Assembly (NCBI GenBank): GCA_012295275.1
Contig: CM022672.1
Span: 8,166,280-8,218,779 of the forward strand
Direction: 5' to 3'
Length of the DNA stretch: 52,500 nt
Source of the DNA: Chrysomallon squamiferum
Lineage: Eukaryota > Mollusca > Gastropoda > Neomphalida > Peltospiridae
Positions within the stretch are counted from its first letter, which is position 1. Every line of letters starts with the position of its first letter. The translations under genes were made by a program, and so were the position numbers. The notes beneath the pieces were generated by a model. The model saw nothing but the letters and a program-made list of their open reading frames with translations. It did not search any database and was not told the origin of the DNA. Below, piece after piece: positions 15,556 through 25,323 of this stretch.

Positions 15556-15750
15556 AGTAATAATCATCATCATCATTATTATTATTACTACTACTATCAC
15601 TACTACTATATTATCTTATGTTATTGTTGTTTTGTTATTGTTGTTGTTCTTATTTTTCTTCTTCTTCTTCTTCTTCTTCTTCTTTTTCTTCTTCTCCTCC
15701 TTCTTCTTCTTCTTCTTCTTCTTATTATTATTATTGTTATTATTATCTTA
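15556..15750. repeat. Compound ATC/ATT/ACT, GTT and (CTT)n repeats
   Basis: Trinucleotide tracts ending in a long pyrimidine-only (CTT)n segment at about 15650-15723. The pyrimidine strand has partial mirror symmetry. Confidence 0.9.
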
Positions 15751-17110
15751 AAAACAAAAATAAGAAAAGAGAACTCCTTGGAACATGTAATTTTATCAGC
15801 AGTGTTAACTTATCTTAAGTATCATTATCAGCATAGTTTTATACGAACCTACATGGCGCAGTACAGAACGCATTAATTAGATGTATTATGGGTGTATTAA
15901 GTAACGTACTGTGTTAATTCTGACTCACTGAATCACGCCAAGCGATGAACATCACAGCAGAGGCAGACTGTTATAAAACAAACACGTGTTGTAATAACAC
16001 TAATTTGCCTAACTGCACGTATTTACAACAGCTGGTGTGCATGTACAAACAAACAAGCAGTTTGGTTCAGGCTGTACACATCGAAATCAGGGAGTTTGAA
16101 AACATTCATTACCAAATTTTATATTTCCGTTCTTCGTAATTAACAGCAGTATCAGACATACTCATGCATTCTTTGAAGTTCGAAAATCTTGTTAATTATT
16201 TTATTTTCTTACTCTTATCAAAAATAATATCGAATGTTGTCGTCCCCTTTGAGATCAGCGAGTTTGAATATTTCTATCATTATTTTCTAATTTTATCACA
16301 AACAAAACCAATTATCAGTAACATGATAAAGATTTTGAACAATTATTCATCGGTTATTATTAGTTCTTATTTTTTATTTTATTTTTTTTTTTTGCGGAAT
16401 GGTTTGAAAATCAGAGAATGCACAAATTTACGCATACACAAACACTGATACACACAGACACAAAGACACACATACACACATACACACATAAAAACATACG
16501 CACACACACAAACAAGATTTCTCTTTACAGTGTACACACTGAGCCGAGAGAGTTTGCGAGTCCTGCTTTGTACTACTACTCTACTGGACCTGCCTGTTTG
16601 TATAATACTGCACAGTTGAAAAACAGTGGAGTTTGAAAATCTCCGTTCTTTGTTCTCCCACAATGAAGTAAATCTCGTTCCTTACTTCTTCAGTAGGCTG
16701 TGTTAATTTGAGGAACCTATTTCGGAAATGCACCTGAAAATCGGGCATTCAAATATCTCGACACTTTGCTGTAGGATTATTTTATCTGAAACCAGGTCAA
16801 AGTTTATTTTAATGAGGTTCTGTTGCGTTCTGTCCCATGAATGGCTCGAGGTAAAACTATTTTATTAATGTGTTATTCTCGGTACCGGTATGGGCAAGTG
16901 ACTGCTTTTGACGAGTTTATAAGACAGGTGACAGTTCTGTTTTTAACTGAAATGTTTAAAAAAAGATGCTGCGCAGTAGATTAAAGCTTTTGTTTACTAC
17001 AATGAAGAAATCTTTTTTTAGAACGACTAAATATTTGAAATTATTTCCCAGAGTAGAAAATTTACAACTTTATTATTGTTTATGTCTCTTGTAGTATTTT
17101 TTTTCTATTA
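15751..17110. other. AT-rich non-coding DNA with a CA tract
   Basis: CA-rich repeats occupy about 16435-16512. Otherwise unique sequence with only short open frames and no recognised gene. Confidence 0.5.
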
Positions 17111-17116
17111 GTACAG

Positions 17117-17450
17117 CTGTTGTTACTACTACTCCTACTACTACTTTTACTACTACTACTATTACTACTACTACTACTACTACTACTACTACCACTACTA
17201 CTACTTCTACAGCTAGTTCTGTTGCTACAGCTACTTGTAGTGCTGCTACTAATGCTGATCAGGACTGGCTTCAAGTCAGATGGATTAGTTACTCTTGTGA
17301 TGCTGCTGATGACGATGTTAATGCTGCTGGTGATCGTCGTAGAAGTAATAGTTATAGGTAGTTTCATTATTACTAGTAGTAGTAGTAGTAGTAGCAGTAG
17401 TAGTAATAAGAGTAGTAGTAGCAGCAGCAGTAGTAGTAGAAGTAGAAGTA
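17117..17450. repeat. Inverted trinucleotide arrays (CTA)n ... (TAG)n
   Basis: Imperfect (CTA)n at about 17125-17213 and imperfect (TAG/CAG)n at about 17371-17450 are complementary and separated by about 160 bases of mixed sequence. A transcript of either strand could fold into a long stem. The Leu-rich and Ser-rich frames are artefacts. Confidence 0.85.
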
Positions 17451-18245
17451 CATATTTAAAACAATTTATCTGAAAAATAAAAATAAATGTGTTTTTGTAA
17501 AGTGTTACTATCTGTATCTGGACGTTTTAGTAAAGTCTGTTCGAAATACGCTAAAATTAAACCTGGCTGTTTCTTCTTTTATTAGTTGTTTACATATCAC
17601 CTTTTCACTGCAGTATCGTTTACTAAACATGTACAAACATATGTCACATATGAGTCACATGACCTGTGTAGTATATTATTCGCGTATTAACACAGCTTAT
17701 ACGAAATATCTAAACTCGTTTGATATAAACTAGATGTATGTGTAATCAATAGTATGCATTAAACCATTTACATAGTTTTCAGTTCTTTATAAACCATTTC
17801 TGTAGTGGATAGTTCGTGTTCAAAACATTTTCAAGGTTTATAATAAGTAACAAATGATATCCGTTCTACAGCATATGATACAGTTTTTCTGGAGTCTGTT
17901 GATCTGATAAATTTTTTAGTCTGTAATTCGCTATAAGCTGTACATCTGTTTTCTATAATTTGTAATTTATTCCTTCACTCTGTAACTGACGTTAAACCAT
18001 TTCACTATCGTGCAGTTTGTGAAGAAATATCTACACTGATTATAATTACTGATTAAATTCAAGTCGTGATATTCTCACTGTGTACACTAAAGTCTATAAT
18101 TTGGAATAATCCATTTTCGAAAGTGTATTATTCCTGTTAAACCTGCTCTATACCTAGTTATACATCATTAGAACACTGGAAAGTTCATGGTAAATAAAAT
18201 CTGTAGTCTACAGTTTCTAATAAACTGTTTCCATAATTTACAAAA
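17451..18245. other. AT-rich DNA, perhaps a decayed tandem repeat
   Basis: The word AAACCATTT recurs near 17761, 17791 and 17995, with a similar word near 17821, hinting at an old repeat of about 30 bases. No gene seen. Confidence 0.35.
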
Positions 18246-18249
18246 CGTA

Positions 18250-18284
<35 letters not shown>

Positions 18285-18396
18285 CGATGATGTGTTAATG
18301 GTGATAATAATGATGATGATTATGATGATAACAATAAATAAATTCACTGATTAATCAAATAAAAAAAAAAAATAAAATAAAATAAAATAAAATGAA

Positions 18397-18431
<35 letters not shown>

Positions 18432-18435
18432 AATA
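18246..18435. repeat. (AAT)n, ATG/GAT and (AAAT)n low-complexity block
   Basis: (AAT)n at 18250-18282, GAT-type repeats to about 18335, A-rich and (AAATA)n to 18395, then (TAAA)n to about 18433. Confidence 0.9.
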
Positions 18436-18532
18436 GTACTGATTATTTAATTCCTTAATCTACATTTTGTGATAAATTTTTTACATAAAGCACGCTTACT
18501 TGTTGAACTCTTGTTATATCTTACGTATAAAT

Positions 18533-19089
18533 GACATCAGAAAACCTACGTATTTCTCTCATTTGAGAACCCATGTAATATTAGCATTAGAAAAGCCTAC
18601 GCATTTTGTAACTAAAGAACCTGCATGTTACTGGCTTCAGAAAACTACGTATATTGTTATTAAAACACTTGCGGGTTTATGCATTTGGAGAACCTGAACA
18701 GTACTGATTATTTGAAAATCTGACTACTTTTGTGTTACAAAACCTAAGCACTATTGCAGTTTGAATACCTACGTGCTTTTGTTATTCGAAAACCTGCGTA
18801 TTAATGTCTCTGGGGAAACCTGTCTGTTTATGTTATTACAGAATCTGCCTAGAACTGGCATTTGAAAACCTGCATACGACTAACCATTTAAAAACTGAGT
18901 GCTTCTTTTATTAGAGAACCTGCTGACAGTGTATTTGAAAACCTACGTAATTCTGTTGTCCGAAAACCTGAATACTACTGTCGCTGGGAAAACCTACGTA
19001 TTTCTAAACTTTTGAAATCGGGATGCTTCCTTTATTAGATGAACCTGCGAATTACTGTTTTTGAAAATCTCCGTAGTTCTGTTGTGTAG
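18533..19089. repeat. Minisatellite, ~25-bp unit in alternating types, about 22 copies
   Basis: Units begin GAAAACCTACGTATTT or GAGAACCTGCAT and end near TTATTAGA or GCATTTGA. The two end types alternate over much of the array, suggesting a 50-bp dimer. Copies are well diverged, so the array is not very young. Confidence 0.85.
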
Positions 19090-19620
19090 TGTCTTGCGTA
19101 GTGTCTTCGCATAAACAGTGTTGTCTTTACAGAAAGTCTAATACTTCTGAATGCAGAAAACTTAAATACGGTTAAATTACTATTAGAGATTGCTTTGTTT
19201 TAACTATTTACTACATGTCTGTGTATATCAAACAGGTTCGTGCTGTCGTGACGCCTCGGATGAAATTAAAGGTTAATGATTATGAGTTTCGGTGGACATC
19301 TGTCACTATTACTATGCATTATAATGTGGTTGTATTTGTTTGAATATCGCTAAATAACCTTTGCTTTACCTCAACAAACAGAGAACAATCAATTCGCAGC
19401 TGTTCCGAGTTTTATCACGAAATGAGCTTTTCATTGTAAAACTCTCTTTTACACGTTCCGCCACATTACACTCGTATATTTATTAACTTATTTAACAAAC
19501 ACACAAATCATCTTAATATAATTATATATATATATTTATATATTTTTTTTTATATTTAAATATTTTTTATGACATTATATGTTTTTGGTTTCAGTATTTG
19601 CGTACAATGCATTGTGAATT
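19090..19620. other. Unique AT-rich non-coding DNA
   Basis: No gene seen. A TA-rich segment is at about 19518-19545. Confidence 0.5.
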
Positions 19621-19710
19621 ATGTTAATAATAATAAAAAAATAAATAAATAAAAATATAATAATAATAATAATAACAATAATCATAATAATAATAATAAT
19701 AACGATAATG

Positions 19711-19741
<31 letters not shown>

Positions 19742-19776
19742 TAATTTTAATAATAATACTAATAATAATACTAATT

Positions 19777-19838
<62 letters not shown>
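19621..19838. repeat. (AAT)n microsatellite, interrupted
   Basis: About 200 bases of AAT repeats with AAC, GAT and TTTTAAT interruptions, lying about 0.9 kb past the receptor stop codon on its downstream side. Confidence 0.95.
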
Positions 19839-19839
<1 letters not shown>

Positions 19840-20771
19840 GTAGTATCTAAGCGGTTAAGTAACAATAAATTATATATAACATATAATACGCCTGTCATGG
19901 AAAAACCTTCTGACATTCATCAGTGGCCCAAACCACAACACATCGTCTGTAGAATTGAGCACGACAACACATGAACCCACCTGATGGAAGCTGGAACCGT
20001 TCCTGGTTTCAGACATCCACCCCAGTCAACACTGTAACAACCAAACATCGACAAGACAATATCCTTATGAAATGCGAATACATCACGGTATGTACGTATT
20101 GTTGTTACTGTGTCTTTTTAGAAAATGAATAATTTTTGTCTTTGACACAAAGCAGAGTGTTATTCGACTGTTATTTGTAAGGCAATAACACCAAGCATAA
20201 TATGACCCGTTTGAAATTTCCTGTTGTAATTCTTTTCATTTGTAAATTTAAAGAAAAAAAAAGAAAAGAAAATCACAGCTTGATAATGTTATTTTGTGAA
20301 TCATTGTTTGTGGATGAATACAGCATACAATAAAAAACAGTTATATATTATGTCGTTTGCTAGCGCTGATAAATATTTAAAGTGCACCGATGATAATGTG
20401 GACAAATATGTTCTGTATCCTTCCACGTGATTGTTTTATTTCACTAACAACAACCTTAGCTAATAATAAAGTTTGATAATTAAACCCGTCTTTGATGTAT
20501 TCTGCTGTTTTATTTTTCTTTCTTCTGTATTTTTTTTTTCTCCAAAAAGAAACATCGAGAAAAGAAATGAGAAAAATTGCAAATAAATAATTTCCGACTT
20601 GGATAATTATTTTTATACTTTATCATTAGCAAAGGCTGCTGTGACAAACACAACAATCAGTAGCACAGCGGGAAGTTTAATATCAGATATATAAAATAAT
20701 CACTTGGAGGATTACAAAACGTTGTCAGTTAGTATCACCAGAGGTACAATGCACGTGTGAGGAACACGTGG
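19839..20771. other. Receptor 3' flank, probable 3' UTR at its upper end
   Basis: Unique DNA with no other open frame. The part from about 20430 to 20771 is the likely 3' UTR of the receptor. A word at 19974-20010 (AACCCACCTGATGG, then TGGAACC) resembles 39028-39066 and may be a dispersed-repeat remnant. Confidence 0.4.
20509..20514 (-). terminator. Candidate polyadenylation signal for the receptor
   Basis: AATAAA on the minus strand about 260 nt after the receptor stop codon. A second AATAAA occurs at 20435-20440. Either would give a 3' UTR of roughly 280-360 nt. The hexamer is common by chance in DNA this AT-rich, so the call is weak without RNA data. Confidence 0.3.
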
Positions 20772-21935
20772 TTATAAGCACGTGATCCTGTCGGCGAACA
20801 GACGTTCCCGGCTGTTCTTTCTCGCCTGGTTGCTGCTGTTGGACCCGTTCTCCATCAGAGGAGGTCCGTACTCCGATTTGTTCACCTTCCTGTTGCCATT
20901 GCTCGCAAACATAGCCGTTTTCTGCCGTTCCAACAGACACTTGGGAAAGAGAATTCGTCGAAATGCTTCTCTGAATTCCGTGTTAAAAATACTGTATATG
21001 ATGGGGTTCAAACACGAGTTCACGTAGCCCAGCCACGTGAGGATTTTAAACACTACAGGGGGTATGCACGTTAAACAGAAAGCAGCAATGGGGTTGATGA
21101 TGAAGAAGGGAACCCAACAAAACAAAAACACGCCCATGATTATCCCCAACGTCACGGCTGCCTTGTGATCAGACACTTTGTACGACACTTTGCCGCCATC
21201 TTGAAATCTCTCGGCGTTGTGCGTTCGTTTTATGACCTCGACGTGTTTCCTGGCGTAGAGGTAGAGTTTGCAGTAGATTGACAACATGACGATGCACGGG
21301 ATGTAGAAACTAATCGTTGACGATACCACTGCGTAGATGGGGTTCAGTTCAAAAATACATTCGTCTGAGCTCACGGTTTCGTCCACGCTGTTTTCGTGCC
21401 AGCCGTTGTGAATAGGCACGAAGGAAATGAGAGCGGACAGAACCCACACGATGGCGATGAACAACATCGTTTTCCTCCTCGTCATCCAGTTGTCGTAGCG
21501 CAGTGGATCCTTGATGTGGATGTAGCGATCCAGGCTGATGACGCAGAGGTTGAGGATTGAGGCCGTGGAACACATGATGTCAGAAGAAATCCAGATCTTA
21601 CAAAACTCAGCACCCAGCACCCATTTCCCGAGAATGTCGTTGACGAGGGCAAACGTCATGACAAACGCTGCTACGAGAAGATCGGCTATAGCCAGAGACA
21701 CTATGAAGAAGTTGGTATTCCGCTTCAGACGCCGGTCTGTGAACACAGCAGCACAAACCAGCAAGTTTCCGCCAATGGCGAGAACAATGATAATCGACAG
21801 AAAGGTTCCTATGACGACCTTTTCTGCTATACTGTAAACTCCCGCGTCTTCTTCAGCGAACGTTGTACTGGTGACATTGCGTTCTGGGTTGAATGTTGAT
21901 ACATCGTGCAAAGGACTGGTCCAGTTGTTCTGCAT
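20772..21935 (-). CDS. Dop1R1-like: D1-like (Dop1R1-type) dopamine receptor, class A GPCR, complete intronless reading frame
   Basis: Predicted plasma-membrane dopamine receptor of 387 residues; family knowledge suggests Gs/cAMP coupling. The N-terminus has sequons at N4 and N20. TM1 carries N57 (1.50) and TM2 D85 (2.50). C112 and C193 can form the TM3-ECL2 disulfide. D119 (3.32) is the amine counter-ion and D136-R137-Y138 is the DRY motif. TM4 has W164. TM5 serines S205, S206 and S209 (5.42, 5.43, 5.46) fit catechol binding, with P213 at 5.50. TM6 shows C273-W274-V275-P276-F277-F278, and TM7 has W301, Y304 and N310-P311-x-x-Y314. Helix 8 is followed by C333, a likely palmitoylation site. The segments IHIKDPLRY after DRY, VSDHKAAVT before TM6, and FKILTWLGY in TM7 are typical of insect and mollusc D1-like receptors. 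The third intracellular loop is short and the C-tail (about 65 residues) ends in TCL, a possible class I PDZ ligand. The start is firm: an in-frame TAG lies five codons upstream and the next Met is residue 93. GC content is clearly higher than in flanking DNA. Octopamine or 5-HT receptor identity is much less likely. Confidence 0.95.
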   Translation of the reverse strand: MQNNWTSPLHDVSTFNPERNVTSTTFAEEDAGVYSIAEKVVIGTFLSIIIVLAIGGNLLVCAAVFTDRRLKRNTNFFIVSLAIADLLVAAFVMTFALVNDILGKWVLGAEFCKIWISSDIMCSTASILNLCVISLDRYIHIKDPLRYDNWMTRRKTMLFIAIVWVLSALISFVPIHNGWHENSVDETVSSDECIFELNPIYAVVSSTISFYIPCIVMLSIYCKLYLYARKHVEVIKRTHNAERFQDGGKVSYKVSDHKAAVTLGIIMGVFLFCWVPFFIINPIAAFCLTCIPPVVFKILTWLGYVNSCLNPIIYSIFNTEFREAFRRILFPKCLLERQKTAMFASNGNRKVNKSEYGPPLMENGSNSSNQARKNSRERLFADRITCL

Positions 21936-21947
21936 ATTCTGTATGAA

Positions 21948-22019
21948 CTATCTCCTCCACTTCGGTGCTGCAGACAACCAGGAAAAGACGAGAGAGCAGA
22001 CAATAGGAGAGTGACTCAT
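21948..22019 (-). CDS. Upstream ORF (23 codons) in the receptor leader
   Basis: A short ORF starts in a good initiation context (A at -3, sequence CAACC before ATG) and ends with TAG at 21950-21948, only 12 nt before the receptor ATG. It is in the same frame as the receptor, so the TAG also rules out an N-terminal extension. If present in mature mRNA, such a short gap would be expected to limit reinitiation and lower receptor translation; this is inference. It lies just inside the first of two possible splice acceptors, so splicing could remove its start codon. The 23-residue peptide is not recognised and is probably not functional as a protein. Confidence 0.4.
   Translation of the reverse strand: MSHSPIVCSLVFSWLSAAPKWRR
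21968..22010 (-). promoter_or_regulatory. Candidate 3' splice acceptor, proximal (removes uORF start)
   Basis: On the minus strand a pyrimidine-rich stretch of about 40 nt ends in GTCTGCAG, so the exon would begin at 21967. Use of this site instead of the distal acceptor would delete the uORF start codon and leave a leader of about 32 nt before the receptor ATG. The two sites form a tandem acceptor pair 57 nt apart. Confidence 0.4.
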
Positions 22020-22024
22020 GGTTG

Positions 22025-22047
22025 CTGTAGAAAAAAAAAAAAAAAAA
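22025..22047 (-). promoter_or_regulatory. Candidate 3' splice acceptor, distal (includes uORF)
   Basis: On the minus strand a run of about 17 T residues is followed by CTACAG, giving a strong polypyrimidine-AG acceptor whose exon would start at 22024. A TTTAAT-type branch-point candidate lies just upstream of the T run. Its presence suggests that the receptor coding exon is preceded by at least one 5' exon at higher coordinates. The sequence alone cannot prove it is used. Confidence 0.5.
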
Positions 22048-22700
22048 TTAAATAAATATCACTGACTTTCATGAAAGTTTATTAAACTGGAGTATATGTA
22101 AATACCTCTTACAACATCGTAATGGGCAGAACGAATAAAAACGATAAAAAATTTTTTTTTAAAACTGCATATATTATAATACAGAGATTTATAAGTCTCC
22201 CTACTTTACAAATATTTGCAGAGATTCTAGATAATAATAATAGTATCTATGGCAGCAGCAACAACAATCTGAAAACAAAACAAAATAACAACAACAACAA
22301 CAACAATATACAGCTATGACATAACCATGGTGTGTATCTGTTTCCGAAAACCAACAACTGTTTCCTTCCTTAACTAAACAATTGATAACAAATAGTAACT
22401 GTTTAAAATTAGTGTCTTAGTGCAACCTAGTTAATTTACATCAGCCACATAACTGATATTTACAGGAGCTTTCATATTTTTTGTTTAGTTTAATTTGCTA
22501 TTCGGTTCTTTTTGTTGGTTTGTTGTTGTTTTTTTGTTAGTTTGTTGTTGTTGTTTTTGATGCGGTGGTTGTTTTTTGGGGGGAGGTCTTTTTTTTGTAT
22601 GATGATTTCATATAAAAAATTTAAAAAGACAATAATAGTGACGACAATAACAAAAACAACAATAATAGTATCAAAAATTTGGATAATGTTTTGAGTGAAT
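22048..22700. other. Putative intron of the receptor gene, no gene
   Basis: If the acceptor at 22025 is real, this is intronic. It holds AAT and AAC trinucleotide tracts (22229-22242 and 22285-22312) and T/G-rich runs at 22500-22600. Confidence 0.4.
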
Positions 22701-22702
22701 CA

Positions 22703-22862
22703 GTGTGTGTTTATATGTATATAACATATGTGTGTATATGTGTGTATATGTATGTATTTATGTATGTATATATGTATACATACATACATGTACACATATA
22801 TATATACACACAGAAACACACACACATATATATACATACATACTTACATATATACATCAGTG
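22703..22862. repeat. TG/TATG then TACA/CA tract, imperfect palindrome
   Basis: The left half is TG- and TATG-rich and the right half CA- and TACA-rich, centred near 22780 (TGTATACATACATACA). It is alternating purine-pyrimidine DNA that can form a cruciform or a hairpin in RNA. Confidence 0.85.
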
Positions 22863-23001
22863 TACAGTAAGATCTACGTTATGAATATCATTTTTTCCCC
22901 CAAAACTAGAGAATATGTGCTATATATTGGATACAACTGACTTAATGAATGTTTACATCAAACATCTTATTGCTAACAATCATCATCTATCGTTTCTGTA
23001 T

Positions 23002-23004
23002 AAT

Positions 23005-23044
<40 letters not shown>

Positions 23045-23182
23045 TATAATAACAACAACAACAATAACATTAATACTAGTACTACTACTACCACTACTAC
23101 TACTCCTACTACTAATAATAATAATAAGAAGAAGAAGAAGAAACAACAAAATAACAACAACAACAACAACAATAATAATGAG
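23002..23182. repeat. Compound AAT, AAC, ACT and AAG repeats
   Basis: Successive trinucleotide tracts with A as shared base: (AAT)n, (AAC)n, (ACT)n, (AAT)n, (AAG)n, (AAC)n. Poly-Asn and poly-Thr frames are artefacts. Confidence 0.9.
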
Positions 23183-23550
23183 AAAACATTAACTATCACA
23201 ATTCGTTGGTTATTACTTCCTGTAAGTAAAACTATTACAAATAAGACAGCACGTACCATGATATTTAGTAAACCACACAACGAGTTTAGGTGAAACGAAA
23301 AATATCTATAACGTGACATCGAGGAGAGGTGATCCTCAGACCTCCGAACCCCAGTGAAACCAGTGATACGCACTTACTATTTGCTAAATTACAAACGTTA
23401 TCTGACGCGTTTCCTGATTGTTTAACATCTTCCCATTCTATCTAACAGCAGCAATCGTGTGAAATGTTTTTGTTGTGTTATTACTACCAGTACCAGCTGT
23501 AGCCAAGTCGTGTTCTTTACGTTCTTCTTTTACCTCAATAATTTTTGGGT
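23183..23550. other. Unique DNA, no gene
   Basis: A mildly GC-balanced stretch with no recognisable coding content. Confidence 0.4.
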
Positions 23551-23700
23551 GATTTTTTTTTTTTTTTTTTTTTTTTTTTCTTTTTTTTTTTTAATATGTA
23601 ATTTCTTTAAATAGTTTAAATAAATTTAACTGTAAGATTAAAAAAAAAATTAAAATTAAAAAAATAATAATTTAAAATAAAATTAAAAAAAATAAATAAA

Positions 23701-23776
<76 letters not shown>

Positions 23777-23880
23777 ATTTTTAAATAAAATAAATAAACA
23801 AAATTTTAAAAATAAAGATAAAATGCAACAACAACAACAAAAAAAAAAAAAAAAAAAAAATAAAAACGAAACCGTTAGAA
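23551..23880. repeat. Poly-T, A-rich, (AAT)n, (AAAT)n and poly-A block
   Basis: Poly-T at 23552-23592, A-rich DNA, (AAT)n at 23701-23743, (AAAT)n to about 23778, and poly-A near 23840-23861. The T-rich and A-rich ends are complementary. Confidence 0.9.
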
Positions 23881-24041
23881 TAAAACTCATATAAATAAAT
23901 AAATAACATAAAACTTTGAGACTGATTACCTATGACATTTGTAAAAGTTAAGCTGTCGGATGAAGATAACACATGGTTAATTTTACACTCACTCATTCTA
24001 AAATGTCAAAAATGTATAATAGCCAATAAAGACGTAAAAGA

Positions 24042-24170
24042 GAACTTTCACTCACTGCTGCTACAGTTATCCTTTTTCACTCTATTCAAAACAATTAACG
24101 TGTACAGCAAAATAATTAAAATAAAGACGAATTATTTCTTGGCTTAACGAAATGAAAATGTTTTGTATTG
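24042..24170 (+). repeat. Inverted repeat, left arm (~129 bp)
   Basis: The reverse complement of this segment matches 25192-25323 over nearly its whole length, about 85-90% by eye. Shared words include TTCATTTCGTTAAGCCAAG, AATAATTCGTCT and TTTTGCTGTACACGTTA. The match ends at both sides, so it is a defined element, perhaps two copies of a short non-autonomous transposon. No coding content or terminal target-site duplication could be established. Confidence 0.85.
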
Positions 24171-24210
24171 TGAAGACTGTTGTCAGCATACGATTATATG
24201 TAGACGTATG

Positions 24211-24470
24211 TATATATATATATATATATATATAAAACTGTTCAAGTTTGTATTCGTTTATTTAAGTATTTGTGGTTGTATAGTCCGTCTTTGTAAGACG
24301 TGTTTTATTTGTTTATTTATTTATGGTGTATTTGTTTATTATTTATTTATTTATCGCTGTTGTTGCTTCTGATGGTGCTACTTTTGTTGTTGTTTTTGTT
24401 GATATTTACTGTTTTGTTGTTGTTATTGTTGTTGTTGATGATGATGTTGTCCCTGATGTTACTGTTGTAA
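24211..24470. repeat. (TA)n, TTTA and GTT-rich low complexity
   Basis: (TA)n at 24211-24234, TTTA repeats at about 24310-24355, and GTT/GAT-rich DNA at about 24360-24470. Reading frames here are repeat-derived. Confidence 0.8.
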
Positions 24471-24763
24471 GGTATTATAATAATAATAAAGCTATTTTTA
24501 TCAATACTTCATTCATGAAATATCATAATGACCCAGCAACTTTCAGATGTTCTGATGAGGAATTAAGTAGGACGCCCTGACTTCTTACACACAGATAAAA
24601 ATAACAAAAATAATCTTTAATACAGGAAATATAAACTCACACTGTGTAAGAACCGTTGAAAACAGGTTTTGTGAATCAGTTAATCGCCGAAGTTGTATAT
24701 TACGTTTGATTAGGTATGTCTGGGGTGAATGTTTTGGATATCTGTTTGTGTTTATGCATATGT

Positions 24764-24850
24764 CTGTGTGTGTGAGAGAGTGTGTGTTTGTGTGTGTGTG
24801 TGTGTGTACGTGTGTGTGTGTGTGTGTGTTTGTGTGTGTTTATGTGTGTG

Positions 24851-24881
<31 letters not shown>

Positions 24882-24970
24882 CTGTGAGTGTGTGTGTGTA
24901 CATAAGTACATTGATAGGTAGATACACAGAGAGATATTTACATATATTATATATACACACACACACACAA
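24764..24970. repeat. (TG)n, (TA)n and (CA)n compound tract
   Basis: TG-rich DNA to about 24852, (TA)n at about 24856-24880, TG to about 24900, then unique bases and (CA)n at 24956-24968. It lies between the two arms of the 24042/25192 inverted repeat. Confidence 0.9.
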
Positions 24971-25191
24971 AAACAAATGAAAGACAGAGGGACAGACAGA
25001 CAAAAATTGAATAAACTATATAAATATAATTTTAACAAATAAACAGTTTAATTTTAACTGACAAAAACATGACTAGCGATAATAATAATAATAATAATAA
25101 ACCACCTCCATTAATGCAAAAACTGACACATTTAGCTGAACCCGTCCCTTAATAATTTTTGCAACGACCCTAGTGTCAGACGGGTAGCAAT

Positions 25192-25323
25192 CAATACAAA
25201 GCGTTTTCATTTCGTTAAGCCAAGAAATAATTCGTCTCTCTTTTAATTATTTTGCTGTACACGTTAGATATTTTGAACAAAGTGAAAAAAAAGGATGACT
25301 AAAGCAGCAGTGAGTAAAAGTTC
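25192..25323 (-). repeat. Inverted repeat, right arm (~132 bp)
   Basis: Partner of 24042-24170 in opposite orientation, about 1.02 kb away. Differences are scattered substitutions and a few short indels, as expected for two old copies of one dispersed element. Confidence 0.85.

Noticed and set aside
19575-19974. Poly-Ile open frames on both strands
   Set aside because: They translate the interrupted (AAT)n tract.
21538-21837. Plus-strand 99-codon frame and other frames opposite or overlapping the receptor
   Set aside because: They are shadows of the receptor coding sequence, with no recognisable domain of their own.
20772-21935. Octopamine, serotonin or D2-like receptor identity
   Set aside because: The three TM5 serines, short third loop, FKILTWLGY in TM7 and the DRYIHIKDPLRY segment fit D1-like dopamine receptors better; D2-like and many octopamine receptors have a long third loop and very short C-tail.
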